Shown here one piece after another: positions 15,063 through 23,347 of a stretch of DNA of 33,315 bases. A program made the translations under genes and the position numbers. The stretch's first letter is position 1, and each line of letters opens with the position of its first letter. Source of the DNA: Oscillospiraceae bacterium (GTDB taxonomy: Bacteria > Bacillota > Clostridia > Oscillospirales > Oscillospiraceae); assembly GCA_020025715.1 (NCBI GenBank), contig JAHHRQ010000015.1, positions 1 through 33,315 on the forward strand, given 5' to 3'. The notes under the pieces are model-generated. The model was not told the DNA's origin. It did not search any database and worked only from the letters and a program-made list of their open reading frames with translations.

Positions 15063-15765
15063 CTTTTATAAGCTTTATTTCCTGTTCCGTCAGGCGGCGC
15101 CACTTGCCGCATTTAAGGTCACCCAGCTCAATGGGGCCTTCGCTCACGCGGCAAAGCTTTGTGACTTTAAGCCCTGCCTGAGCGCACATTTTTCTGACCT
15201 GCCGGTTTCTGCCTTCAAATATGGATATTGCAAGCATTGCCCCGCCGGGGAAAACATCCATAATGTCCACCTCAGCCGGTCTGATCGTATAGTCATCTAT
15301 AATCATGGGCTCACGGAGATACTCGATTTTAGGGCCTATATCCTGCCCTGTCACCCATGTATAATATGTTTTTTTCATGTTATGGGAGGGGTGCATAAGA
15401 GTATTTGCAAAGTCACCGTCATTTGTCATTATTAAAAGGCCTTCCGAATACATGTCAAGCCTTCCCACCGGGTATACCCGCTCGCCCAGCTCGGAAACCA
15501 GCTGAGTGACGTTTTTTCTGCCCTTTTCGTCTTTAAGGGTGGTTACATATCCCCGGGGTTTATTCAGCATTATGTACAGCTTCTCGCCGCCGGAGGGCAA
15601 TGCCCTGCCGTCAACAAGTATTCTGTCCTTTTCAGGGTCCGCCTTCTGTCCCATAGCGGCAGTTTCACCGTTTACGGTAACTCTGCCGGCGGCTATGCAG
15701 TCCTCAGCCGCACGCCTTGACATAAGGCCGGACGCAGATATTATTTTTTGAAGCCTTTCAGCCAT
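15052..15765 (-). CDS. rluB: RsuA/RluB-family 23S/16S rRNA pseudouridine synthase
   Basis: A 237-residue pseudouridine synthase that isomerises a specific uridine in rRNA. An S4 RNA-binding domain occupies residues 1-60 (ERLQKIISASGLMSRRAAED), followed by the catalytic region with YIMLNKPRGYVTT and the catalytic Asp in VGRLDMYSEGLLIMTNDGD. The C-terminal EGRNRQVRKMCAQAG is a family signature. RluB (23S) is favoured from its length and its frequent position next to scpAB in Firmicutes, but RsuA or RluE cannot be excluded. GGAGG lies 7 bases before the ATG. Confidence 0.9.
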   Translation of the reverse strand: MAERLQKIISASGLMSRRAAEDCIAAGRVTVNGETAAMGQKADPEKDRILVDGRALPSGGEKLYIMLNKPRGYVTTLKDEKGRKNVTQLVSELGERVYPVGRLDMYSEGLLIMTNDGDFANTLMHPSHNMKKTYYTWVTGQDIGPKIEYLREPMIIDDYTIRPAEVDIMDVFPGGAMLAISIFEGRNRQVRKMCAQAGLKVTKLCRVSEGPIELGDLKCGKWRRLTEQEIKLIKDEH

Positions 15766-15792
15766 ATTCTGGCCTCCGTTTATTAAAATTGC

Positions 15793-16848
15793 TCACAGGG
15801 CAGGCATAATACTGTCCCTGTAATAAAGTTCTGTTTCTCCGATGAGCTTATCATCGCAGTATAGTTTTAGCTTTCCGGCCCTGTCCCCTGCCTGAATCGG
15901 TGCAAACACAAAGGACGGCATTTCAGCCTTATAGCTTATTTTCCCACTCAGCGGCAGGAACGCCATATACTCTTTGGGAAGTACAAAGGCAGTTTCCGCA
16001 TCGCCGGATATAACAGGCACGGTAAAAGATATATTTTCGCTGATATTTCGTTTTGAATACAGCTCAAACGCCCGGTTATAAAGCTTTATATGGTCGTTCC
16101 AGTCATCCGGTGCTTTCAATGTGACACATATAAGTCTCGTTCCGTTTCTCTCGCAGCAGCTCACAAGGCATCTGCCCGCAGCCTCGGTAAAGCCGGTTTT
16201 ACCGCCGATGCAGCCCTTACACAGCTTTAAGAGCTTATTGTGGTTAATAAAAGTCTGCTCCCCAATCTGCGTACTGCCCATAGCGGTAATTTTCGCAAAG
16301 GTCTCATTTTTCATGCAGTAGGCCATAAGCTTTGCAAGGTCTGATGCACTTGAATAGTGCCGCTTTGCGTCAAGCCCGTGGGGATTTTCATAGTGGGTGT
16401 CTGTCATACCCAGTTCGGAAGCCTTTTTATTCATAAGCTTCACAAACTCTTTTTCGCTCTTTGCAGTATGGCAGGCAAGAGCCATTGCAGCGTCGTTTCC
16501 CGACACCAGCATAAGCCCCTTCAAAAGCTCCTCAACCGTATACTTTTCGCCCTCTTTAAGGTACATGGAGGAGCCTTCAAGACCGCAGTACTCCCCTTTA
16601 ATATCTACGACCTCGGAAAGCTCGCAGTTTTCAATGGCAATAATTGCAGTCATTATTTTAGTTGTACTTGCAATAAGAGAACGTTTATCCGCTTTCTTAT
16701 TAAAGAGGATTTCCCCGTCCTCATGGATTAAAATTGCTTTTTCTGCGCTTATATCCGGATCATTATCTGCAAACGCAGAACCGCAATTTAAAACTGCCAG
16801 TGCAAGTGCAAGGGTAAACGCACAAAGTCTTTTAATAATAAGCACCAC
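15793..16848 (-). CDS. dacF: D-alanyl-D-alanine carboxypeptidase (DacF/DacB-type, family S11)
   Basis: A low-molecular-weight penicillin-binding protein that trims the terminal D-Ala of peptidoglycan stems. The three active-site motifs are present: STTK, SGN and KTG (within GGKTGFT). A signal peptide ends near NCGSAFA, so it is exported. A C-terminal PBP5-like beta domain follows. The start is uncertain. A GTG at 16884 has no ribosome binding site and lies inside a hairpin; I prefer the GTG at 16848, which gives a normal 27-residue signal peptide and has AGGCGG 10 bases upstream. The region around KTG is unusually rich in Cys for this family. Related genes in B. subtilis (dacB, dacF) act in sporulation; the gerW neighbour fits that. 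Confidence 0.88.
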   Translation of the reverse strand: MVLIIKRLCAFTLALALAVLNCGSAFADNDPDISAEKAILIHEDGEILFNKKADKRSLIASTTKIMTAIIAIENCELSEVVDIKGEYCGLEGSSMYLKEGEKYTVEELLKGLMLVSGNDAAMALACHTAKSEKEFVKLMNKKASELGMTDTHYENPHGLDAKRHYSSASDLAKLMAYCMKNETFAKITAMGSTQIGEQTFINHNKLLKLCKGCIGGKTGFTEAAGRCLVSCCERNGTRLICVTLKAPDDWNDHIKLYNRAFELYSKRNISENISFTVPVISGDAETAFVLPKEYMAFLPLSGKISYKAEMPSFVFAPIQAGDRAGKLKLYCDDKLIGETELYYRDSIMPAL

Positions 16849-16857
16849 CTTTTTTAA

Positions 16858-16896
16858 GCCGCCTGAGGTATGAAATTGCTTCACACATCAGGCGGC
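16858..16896. repeat. Imperfect inverted repeat in front of dacF
   Basis: GCCGCCTGA and TCAGGCGGC form a 9-bp perfect outer stem; inside it GT/AC and TGAA/TTCA can extend pairing around an ATTGC loop. On the minus strand no T-run follows, so it is not a standard terminator. Its second arm contains AGGCGG, the likely ribosome binding site of dacF. Confidence 0.6.
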
Positions 16897-16955
16897 AGTC
16901 TTGGCAGTGATTATTATTTCCGGCTTAAAATAAAATAATTCCTTATTTTAAAAAA

Positions 16956-17348
16956 TCAGCCCTGTTTTTCTTCCTTCTGTTTTTCGATAAAGCTGTCTAC
17001 TCTGTCCATGACCTGAGGGACAAGGTCAATAATTCTGTCAACGGTGTTGCTGGCAGGAGGAGTGACGTTGACCATTCTCACGCTGCCGTCCTTAATGACA
17101 AGGAAGCCAATGGGGTCAATCTTCACACCGGTAGCATTTCCGCCGCCGTAGGGCTTATCATCACCGGGCTTTTTAGCGCCGAATTCTACTCCGCCGCCTC
17201 CGAAGCCTACACTGATTCTGGAAATGGGAACGAGAGTAATTCCATCAGGAGTATATATGGGGTCACCTACAACTGTATCCACTTTAAGAATGTTCTTTAC
17301 ATTCTCCATGGTGGTCTGCATGAGTTCGCCTATGGGGTTTTTATCCAT
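16956..17348 (-). CDS. ytfJ: GerW family sporulation protein (YtfJ)
   Basis: A 130-residue protein of the GerW/YtfJ family, associated with spores and germination in Bacillus. The family features are visible: NPIGELMQTTMENVKNILKV at the N terminus, GDPIYTPDGITLVPISRISV, and the Gly-rich VGFGGGGVEFG and PYGGGNATG turns. The ATG at 17348 is chosen because AAGGA lies 6 bases upstream; the frame stays open for 32 further codons upstream, but those lie within the DUF2953 gene. It overlaps that gene by 8 bases. B. subtilis has the same ytfJ-ytfI pairing. No signal peptide is seen. Confidence 0.9.
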   Translation of the reverse strand: MDKNPIGELMQTTMENVKNILKVDTVVGDPIYTPDGITLVPISRISVGFGGGGVEFGAKKPGDDKPYGGGNATGVKIDPIGFLVIKDGSVRMVNVTPPASNTVDRIIDLVPQVMDRVDSFIEKQKEEKQG

Positions 17349-18117
17349 TTGAGTCCTTCCTTTCCTCTGCCTGTATGTTTTCTTTATTTGAGTTTTCTGT
17401 AATTGCAGGAACAGCTTCTCCCGCGTCAGGAGCCTTGTTTGCATCTGCGGGCATTGCTGCCGGGGCAGCTGCTGCCTCTGCTTTGAGTCTGGCCTTATTT
17501 CTCTTTAAAATGCCAAGCATCTTAAAGCCTACCGCCAGCACTATCGCCATTATCTGGCCTATCCTTATGCTCATTGCAAGGCCCAGATCAAGCTTCATCT
17601 CATCTATTGTAAAATCTACATCCGTCCATACGCTGCAATCCTTAACGGTGAAGCGCCGGGAGCATATAGGTGCAAGACTTGAAAGCGCAGCATTTACGTA
17701 AGCGAATGTGACAGCGGTATTATAGGGGTCTTTTCCGGCAGCTGTATAGTGGAGAAGGAATCTGTCCACCTTCAGCTTCCGCCCGAATTTTCCAACGGCA
17801 CCGAGACCTGCCTTTGCAAGCTCAAGCATTTCCTCTTTGCTGAATCTAGTAATATCAATAGGCAGCTTGTCTTTTTTGGGCTTTTCTTCTTTCGGCTTCT
17901 CTGCCGATTTCTTTTTTGCCTTCTTCGCCTTTTTCTTTGACTCTTTTTCGGGTTTTTCCTCTTCCTGAGGCTTGGGATAAAGCGGCATCAGCACGCCGCA
18001 GGCTTTTGCAGATACGTGCAGTTCACCGTTTTCGTAACCTACATCCGCACCTACCGGTATAAGCATTATCAGCGCAATCAAAAGAACTATAACGCCTATA
18101 ATGATTAGCGCAACCAA
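17341..18117 (-). CDS. DUF2953 membrane-anchored protein (YtfI-like)
   Basis: A 258-residue protein with one N-terminal membrane anchor (residues 1-23, ALIIIGVIVLLIALIMLI), a highly charged Lys/Glu stretch of about 35 residues (50-84), a folded DUF2953-like part with LHYTAAGKDPYNTAVTFAYV and DFTIDEMKLDLGLAMSIRIGQ, and an Ala/Pro-rich tail. The topology suggests a short anchor with the bulk on one side. Function is unknown; pairing with gerW is conserved. The start is TTG, supported by AAGGAG 8 bases upstream, overlapping the scpB stop. The charged and Ala-rich segments look disordered. Confidence 0.8.
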   Translation of the reverse strand: MVALIIIGVIVLLIALIMLIPVGADVGYENGELHVSAKACGVLMPLYPKPQEEEKPEKESKKKAKKAKKKSAEKPKEEKPKKDKLPIDITRFSKEEMLELAKAGLGAVGKFGRKLKVDRFLLHYTAAGKDPYNTAVTFAYVNAALSSLAPICSRRFTVKDCSVWTDVDFTIDEMKLDLGLAMSIRIGQIMAIVLAVGFKMLGILKRNKARLKAEAAAAPAAMPADANKAPDAGEAVPAITENSNKENIQAEERKDSNG

Positions 18118-18122
18118 TTACA

Positions 18123-18737
18123 TCACTCCTTTATCCCTTCTCCTGTTATCTCGGTTATACTCATCTGACCGCCGGAGGCATTTTGCAGCTCGTCTATGGC
18201 ATTCTGGAGCTTTGTCATTCCCTCTCCGTTTGTCATATCCGGGAGCTTCGGCAGCTGGGACAGCTCGCTTATTCCCATAGTGCGTAAAAATACATCCGTT
18301 GTTCTGAATATTGAGGGGCGGCCGGGTACATCAAGCTTGCCGCAGGGCTCTATAAGCCCCCTCTCAATTAAAACTGACACGGTGTAGGCGCTGTCAACGC
18401 CTCTGACCTGGTCAATGTAAGCTCTTGTAACAGGCTGGAAATAGGCAACGATTGCCAGAGTTTCCAGCGCAGGTTTGGAAAGCATGGGCGGTTTTCTCTG
18501 CTCCAGTGTTTTTATAATAAAGGGAGCATATTCGGGAGCCGAACACAGCTGAAGCTTATTGTCCAGTCTCAGAAGCCTTATACCGCGCTGCTCTTTTTCG
18601 TATTTTTCCGAAAGTTCTTCGGCAACTCTTAATATCTCATTTTCGCTCGTATTTAATACAAGTGACAGTCGCGCCACGGGAACACTGTCCCCGGCGGCAA
18701 ATAATATAGCCTCAACAGCAGAAGAAATATCTATCAT
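18123..18737 (-). CDS. scpB: Segregation and condensation protein B
   Basis: ScpB dimers join ScpA and SMC in the condensin complex that compacts and separates chromosomes. The 204-residue protein shows the paired winged-helix layout: AVEAILFAAGDSVP at the start, KPALETLAIVAYFQPVTRAYI and VRGVDSAYTVSVLIERGLIE in the second half, then VPGRPSIFRTTDVFLRTMGI. GGAG lies 5 bases before the ATG, within the 11-base gap after scpA. The Gln/Asn-rich C terminus is variable in the family. Confidence 0.96.
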   Translation of the reverse strand: MIDISSAVEAILFAAGDSVPVARLSLVLNTSENEILRVAEELSEKYEKEQRGIRLLRLDNKLQLCSAPEYAPFIIKTLEQRKPPMLSKPALETLAIVAYFQPVTRAYIDQVRGVDSAYTVSVLIERGLIEPCGKLDVPGRPSIFRTTDVFLRTMGISELSQLPKLPDMTNGEGMTKLQNAIDELQNASGGQMSITEITGEGIKE

Positions 18738-18748
18738 ATTATCTCCAA

Positions 18749-19537
18749 TTATTCAGAAATATTTTCCAGAATTTCGTCCATATCTCCGCCGACGAATTCC
18801 AGCTGATAGTCGCCCTCAAGGCGGCTGATTTTAATACTGCCCATACTGCACAGCTCAAGCACCGCAACAAAGCTTGCAACAAGCTCCGAACGTGATGAAC
18901 ACTCAGAGTAAATTTCATTCAGGGTTCCGGCTTTTTTGCCGAGGCGCAGCAGAATTTCACGGCTTTTATCCTTAACGGAGTAAATTATCCGTTTCGGCAC
19001 CGCCGAGAGAAGATTTTCTTCCTTCTCAGTGGGACGGCTGCCCCTTGAATACATGCTGTACATAGCCCTTAAAAGCTCTACCGGCTCATGCTTATACTCA
19101 TACTGCCGATCCTCCCGTCTTAACGGCTCCGGCATTTTAGAGTAGTACAGCATACCTTTTTCCGCTGCATCCTGCATTTCAGGCAGCACCTGCTGAATGG
19201 ATGATAACAGGTCCTTGCATTTTAACTGCTCCAGCGAAGCCATGAGGACTTCAAGTTCGGAGACCTCTTCTTCATCATTTACAAGCAAAGTCTTTGTCTT
19301 AATATAAAGCAGATGAGATGCCATCTGCACAAATTCACTGGCTATCTCCAGATCCATGCTCTGCATCTGGTCCAGATATTCAAGGTACTGATCCAGAATA
19401 TCCGAAATGCTTATATCTCTTATCTCTATTTTGTTTTTAGAAAGCAGCATCAAAATGAGGCTCAGGGGACCTTCAAAGTCCTGAAGCTCATTTTTTCCTT
19501 TTACTACGCCTTCAAGGCGAAAATTCGGATTTTCCAT
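18749..19537 (-). CDS. scpA: Segregation and condensation protein A
   Basis: ScpA is the kleisin that bridges the SMC heads. The 262-residue protein has the family N terminus with FEGPLSLILMLLSKNKIEIRD (core FEGPLSLIL) and ISDILDQYLEYL, the helical EFVQMASHLLYIKTKTLL segment, and a C-terminal winged helix (SELVASFVAVLELCSMGSI). GAGG lies just 4 bases before the ATG, in the 6-base gap after the M50 protease gene. The scpA-scpB pair is typical of Firmicutes. Confidence 0.96.
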   Translation of the reverse strand: MENPNFRLEGVVKGKNELQDFEGPLSLILMLLSKNKIEIRDISISDILDQYLEYLDQMQSMDLEIASEFVQMASHLLYIKTKTLLVNDEEEVSELEVLMASLEQLKCKDLLSSIQQVLPEMQDAAEKGMLYYSKMPEPLRREDRQYEYKHEPVELLRAMYSMYSRGSRPTEKEENLLSAVPKRIIYSVKDKSREILLRLGKKAGTLNEIYSECSSRSELVASFVAVLELCSMGSIKISRLEGDYQLEFVGGDMDEILENISE

Positions 19538-19543
19538 TATACC

Positions 19544-20242
19544 TCAAATATAAAAAAGTTTTAAAACTAAATTGCAGGCCCAGTTTGCTATGGGGAAAAG
19601 GCCGCTGTAAATTGTATTTATAAGCCATGAAAGAGGTCTGCCCAGAACGCCTGTTGCAACCAGTGCGAACATAATAAGCATACCCCAGCGTTCATAGCGC
19701 ATGAGTTTATAGTAATTTTCATTGCTCAGGCAGGATAAAAGCACTTTGGAACCGTCCAGAGGCGGCACGGGTATAAGATTGAAGATCGCAAGGCCAAGGC
19801 TTAAATCTGCCGTAAGCTCAAGCATCCGGAGTATATAAACCCCAACTGCGCTGCCCTGCAGCGGAATATACAGTGTGCCGAACAAAAACAGGAACAGTAT
19901 TGTAATGAGTATATTTACTACCGGCCCTGCAAGAGCGGTTATTGCCATATCCCGTTTTGGATTTTTAAACCTGAACATATTTACAGGCACAGGCTTTGCC
20001 CAGCCCACATGGAATATCATCATCATTAGAAGGCCGAGAATATCAATATGCTTTAAAGGGTTCAGGGTGAGTCTCCCCTGTTCCTTAGCAGTATTATCGC
20101 CCAAAAGCCAGGCAACGTAGCCATGGCCCATTTCATGGAGTGTTATGCACAGAAGTGCCGGAATTACGCCAAGTAAAATACTGAGAAGATATGTGAAATC
20201 AAATCCGTTCCATATAGATTGTAACGTACTTATTTTGTCCAC
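19544..20242 (-). CDS. Site-2 protease family protein (M50 metalloprotease)
   Basis: A 232-residue polytopic membrane zinc protease. The zinc motif HEMGH lies in the first membrane helix region (CITLHEMGHGYVAW), and the third ligand in NLIPVPPLDGSKVL. About five to six hydrophobic segments. This compact S2P type, without a PDZ domain, often lies beside scpA in Firmicutes; substrates are unknown. The start is GTG at 20242: an in-frame TAA lies four codons earlier on the minus strand, and no Met codon comes before HEMGH. No ribosome binding site is visible and the promoter is very close, so the mRNA may be nearly leaderless. Confidence 0.9.
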   Translation of the reverse strand: MDKISTLQSIWNGFDFTYLLSILLGVIPALLCITLHEMGHGYVAWLLGDNTAKEQGRLTLNPLKHIDILGLLMMMIFHVGWAKPVPVNMFRFKNPKRDMAITALAGPVVNILITILFLFLFGTLYIPLQGSAVGVYILRMLELTADLSLGLAIFNLIPVPPLDGSKVLLSCLSNENYYKLMRYERWGMLIMFALVATGVLGRPLSWLINTIYSGLFPIANWACNLVLKLFYI

Positions 20243-20257
20243 CCCACTTTAGGCTAC

Positions 20258-20286
20258 ATTTTAACAAATTTATATCAAAAATACAA
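20258..20286 (-). promoter_or_regulatory. Predicted sigma-A promoter of the M50-scpA-scpB cluster
   Basis: The minus strand has TTGTAT, 17 bases, TAAAAT, with an extended TGT before the -10 box. The predicted start near 20251 leaves only about 9 bases before the GTG at 20242. Confidence 0.55.
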
Positions 20287-20318
20287 GGGCGATACAAAGC
20301 AAAGTTTCGTATCGCCCT
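20276..20318 (-). terminator. Probable terminator after engB
   Basis: AGGGCGATAC and GTATCGCCCT pair in a 10-bp stem, with an AAA/TTT pair extending into the loop. On the minus strand a T-rich TTGTATTTTTG follows. The stem begins 5 bases after the engB stop. Confidence 0.7.
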
Positions 20319-20323
20319 GAAAA

Positions 20324-20911
20324 TCATATGAAATTAAGGATTTCGCTCATCAGACTGTCTCTGCCCATTCCCTTTTCTGCTGAAAAAGGAATAAGCTTAA
20401 CGTCTTCGGGGAGTTGGAGAGTCTCACGGATTCTCTCCATATTGCCCTCAATCTCGCTCTTTTTGAGCTTATCCAGCTTATTTGCAACCACAACCATAGG
20501 TGAGCCGCTGGCCTTGAACCACTCGGCCATAGTCACGTCATCGGCTGTGGGCTTATGTCTTGCATCAACAATCATTACGCCCAGATTTATCTGGCCTTTT
20601 GCGAAGAAATCCTCCATAAGCCGTCCCCAGCGCTGTTTCTCGCTCTGGGAAACCTTGGCGTATCCGTAGCCCGGCAGGTCAACAAGGTAAAGCTTGCCGT
20701 CTATAAGGAAATAGTTCACATGGATGGTTTTTCCGGGGCTTGCACCCACTCTGGCAAAGTTTTTCCGGTTCAGCATACGGTTAATAACCGAGGATTTACC
20801 AACGTTTGATTTGCCTGCAAAAACGATGCAGGGCATGGAGCTTTGAATAAACTGGGAGGGTGAGGCTGCGGATTTAATAAACTCAGCCTTATTTACATTT
20901 AAAGTTGCCAT
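20324..20911 (-). CDS. engB: Ribosome biogenesis GTPase EngB (YsxC/YihA)
   Basis: A 195-residue essential GTPase of late 50S assembly. The G motifs are in order: G1 AGKSNVGKSS, G2 around KTIHVNYF, G3 DLPGYGYAKV and G4 NKLD, with SAEKGMG as G5. GKSNVGKSSVINRMLNRK is the EngB signature. AGGTGA lies 4 bases before the ATG, 7 bases after the lon stop; lon-engB adjacency is the order in B. subtilis. Last gene of the lon operon. Confidence 0.97.
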   Translation of the reverse strand: MATLNVNKAEFIKSAASPSQFIQSSMPCIVFAGKSNVGKSSVINRMLNRKNFARVGASPGKTIHVNYFLIDGKLYLVDLPGYGYAKVSQSEKQRWGRLMEDFFAKGQINLGVMIVDARHKPTADDVTMAEWFKASGSPMVVVANKLDKLKKSEIEGNMERIRETLQLPEDVKLIPFSAEKGMGRDSLMSEILNFI

Positions 20912-20918
20912 TTTTCAC

Positions 20919-23315
20919 CTACTGTCTCACAGCGCAGCGCTCTGTCTGTGAAGGAACTTCTGTTGTGCAGCAAATGGAATTTTCCAGATCAGTTCTCAGC
21001 GCTACATCCAAAACCTTGTCAACGTGGTCAGTGGGAACGAAGTTCAGCTTTGCTCGCACCGTCTGGTCGATTTCTTCAAAGTCGCTTTCATTGTCGGCGG
21101 GAATGATAACAGTCTTAACGCCGGCTCTCAGCGCAGCCATGGTCTTTTCACGAAGTCCGCCGATAGGCAGCACTCTGCCTCTTAAGGTAATTTCGCCTGT
21201 CATTGCCACATCGCTTCTCACCGGAGTTCCGGTCAGGGCGGAGATAAGAGCAATGGTAACGGTGATACCGGCAGAGGGGCCGTCCTTGGGAATTGCACCC
21301 TCGGGGAAATGTATGTGAATATCCTTGTCCTTATAAAAATCAGGGTCAATACCCAGCTTGCGGGCACGGCTTCTGATGTATGTAACTGCTGCCTGAGCAG
21401 ATTCTTTCATTACATCGCCAAGATTGCCGGTAAGTATAAGCTTTCCTGTGCCTTCAACTACTGCAACCTCAACATCCAGTACCTCGCCGCCTACGCTTGT
21501 ATACGCAAGCCCGCGGACAAGGCCCACCTCGTCAGTTACTCTGATCTGATCGGGTTTATACTTTGCAGGTCCCAGAACGCTTTCCAGCTTTCCTTCTTTA
21601 AGGCTCAGGGACTTAAACTTCTCCTCTGCAATACCGCCGGCAGCCTTTCTGCACGCTGCTGCAATCTCACGCTCCAGAAGACGGACGCCGGATTCTCTTG
21701 TGTAAGAGCGAATCATCTCTTTTATAGCCTCGTCTGAAATGCGGAGCTGATTTGCTTTAAGGCCGTGCTTTTTCCGCTGTTTGGGAAGAAGGTGGTGCTT
21801 TGCTATCTGAAGCTTTTCCTCGTCGGTGTAGCTTGAAAGCTCGATAATCTCCATACGGTCAAGCAGAGCTCTGGGTATGGTATCAAGAGAGTTTGCGGTG
21901 GTTACAAAGAACACACTTGATAAATCAAAGGGAATTTCAAGGAAATTATCTCTGAAAGTGCTGTTCTGCTCAGGGTCCAGAGCCTCCAGCAGTGCTGCAC
22001 CGGGGTCGCCCTTGTAGTCGGAACCAAGCTTGTCTATTTCATCAAGAACCATAAGGGGGTTGCAGCTTTTAGCCTGTATAATGCCATTCATGATACGGCC
22101 GGGCATGGAGCCTATGTAAGTCTTTCTGTGGCCTCTGATTTCAGCCTCATCATGTACGCCGCCCAGAGAAACACGCACAAGCTTTCTGTTGGTAGCTCTT
22201 GCAATGCTCATTGCAATGCTTGTTTTACCGGTTCCGGGAGGGCCTACAAGGCAGAGAAGTCCGCCCTTTACATCAGGGGCAAGCTGGCGCACAGAGAGGT
22301 ACTGAAGCACTCTCTCTTTGACCTTTTCAAGACCGAAGTGGTCTTCATCCAGCATCTTTCTGGCCTTTGCAATATCTTTTGTCTCTTCTGTATATTTGCC
22401 CCAGGGAAGTTCCAGACAGCTGTCAAGATAGCCCCTGAGAACAGCAGCTTCGGATGAACCGAAAGGCTGCTTCTGCAGTCTGCTCAGCTCTTTTAAAAGC
22501 TTCTCTTTAATTTCATCGTCAGCAGGCAGGGCGTTAATGCGCTCGCGATACTCACCGATGTCATCTGTAAGTCCATCCTCACCCAGTTCGGCCTGTATTA
22601 TCTTCATTTCTTCTCTGAGATAATACTCACGCTGGTTCTGGTTAAGCTGTTCCTGAGTTGCTTCGCTCAGTTCCTTTTCCAGATTCATTATATTGAGCTC
22701 TGTTGTAAGGAGCTTTGCAAGCAGCGCCAGACGGCGGCTGGGATACAGGCACTCAAGAAGTCTCTGTTTATCGTCAATATTGAAGTGGACATGCTGGGAA
22801 ATGTAGTCAGAAACAAAAGCCGGCTCGGGATTTGCAAGCACGTTTAAAATCTGCTCTGTAACAACCTCGGGGTTTAAGCGCAGATATTCTTCAAAAAGGC
22901 TCATGCAGTTGCGGATAAGAGCCTCCATTTTGGCCTCGCTCACCCGTTCTTCCTTGTCATAAAGCCTTGCAGCATCGGCAATATAGCCCTTGGGGTCGGT
23001 ATCGATAGTGAGAGCTTCCGCTCTGTAAAGTCCCTCCACCATTACACGGCAGACATTGCCCTTGGGCTGACGGAGCTGCTGGCGGATGCGGCAGACAGTA
23101 CCTACATGGTAGATGTCATCTTCCTCGGGCATGTCAGCTGTCAGATCCTTCTGAGTAGCAAGGAAAATAAGCTGGTCAGACTTTGAGGCCATATCAAGTG
23201 CTCCTATTGAAGCCTGACGCTCCACGTCAAAGGTTAAAAGCATTCCGGGAAACACGCTGAGCCCGCGAAGGGCAAGCAGCGGTATCCGGATTATTTCATT
23301 TTCAAGTTCGTTCAT
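20919..23315 (-). CDS. lon: ATP-dependent protease Lon
   Basis: Lon (LonA type) degrades misfolded and regulatory proteins using ATP. The 798-residue protein has the N-terminal substrate domain (1-200), a coiled region (about 205-245), the AAA+ module with Walker A GPPGTGKT at 358-365 and Walker B MVLDEIDKLG near 422, and the C-terminal Ser-Lys protease domain with Ser681 in KDGPSAGIT and Lys724 in GGLREKTMAA. AAAGGAG lies 6 bases before the ATG, 32 bases after clpX. Confidence 0.98.
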   Translation of the reverse strand: MNELENEIIRIPLLALRGLSVFPGMLLTFDVERQASIGALDMASKSDQLIFLATQKDLTADMPEEDDIYHVGTVCRIRQQLRQPKGNVCRVMVEGLYRAEALTIDTDPKGYIADAARLYDKEERVSEAKMEALIRNCMSLFEEYLRLNPEVVTEQILNVLANPEPAFVSDYISQHVHFNIDDKQRLLECLYPSRRLALLAKLLTTELNIMNLEKELSEATQEQLNQNQREYYLREEMKIIQAELGEDGLTDDIGEYRERINALPADDEIKEKLLKELSRLQKQPFGSSEAAVLRGYLDSCLELPWGKYTEETKDIAKARKMLDEDHFGLEKVKERVLQYLSVRQLAPDVKGGLLCLVGPPGTGKTSIAMSIARATNRKLVRVSLGGVHDEAEIRGHRKTYIGSMPGRIMNGIIQAKSCNPLMVLDEIDKLGSDYKGDPGAALLEALDPEQNSTFRDNFLEIPFDLSSVFFVTTANSLDTIPRALLDRMEIIELSSYTDEEKLQIAKHHLLPKQRKKHGLKANQLRISDEAIKEMIRSYTRESGVRLLEREIAAACRKAAGGIAEEKFKSLSLKEGKLESVLGPAKYKPDQIRVTDEVGLVRGLAYTSVGGEVLDVEVAVVEGTGKLILTGNLGDVMKESAQAAVTYIRSRARKLGIDPDFYKDKDIHIHFPEGAIPKDGPSAGITVTIALISALTGTPVRSDVAMTGEITLRGRVLPIGGLREKTMAALRAGVKTVIIPADNESDFEEIDQTVRAKLNFVPTDHVDKVLDVALRTDLENSICCTTEVPSQTERCAVRQ

Positions 23316-23347
23316 ATCGTTCTCCTTTCCGGAGTTATCAGGGCAAA

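Noticed and set aside
16849..16896. Terminator after gerW
   Set aside because: The strong stem has no T-run on either strand, so I list it as an inverted repeat that may control dacF translation.
16918..16955. A/T-rich hairpin between gerW and dacF as a terminator
   Set aside because: The stem is only A-T pairs with GGAA at the loop; too weak to call, and the genes are close enough to be cotranscribed.
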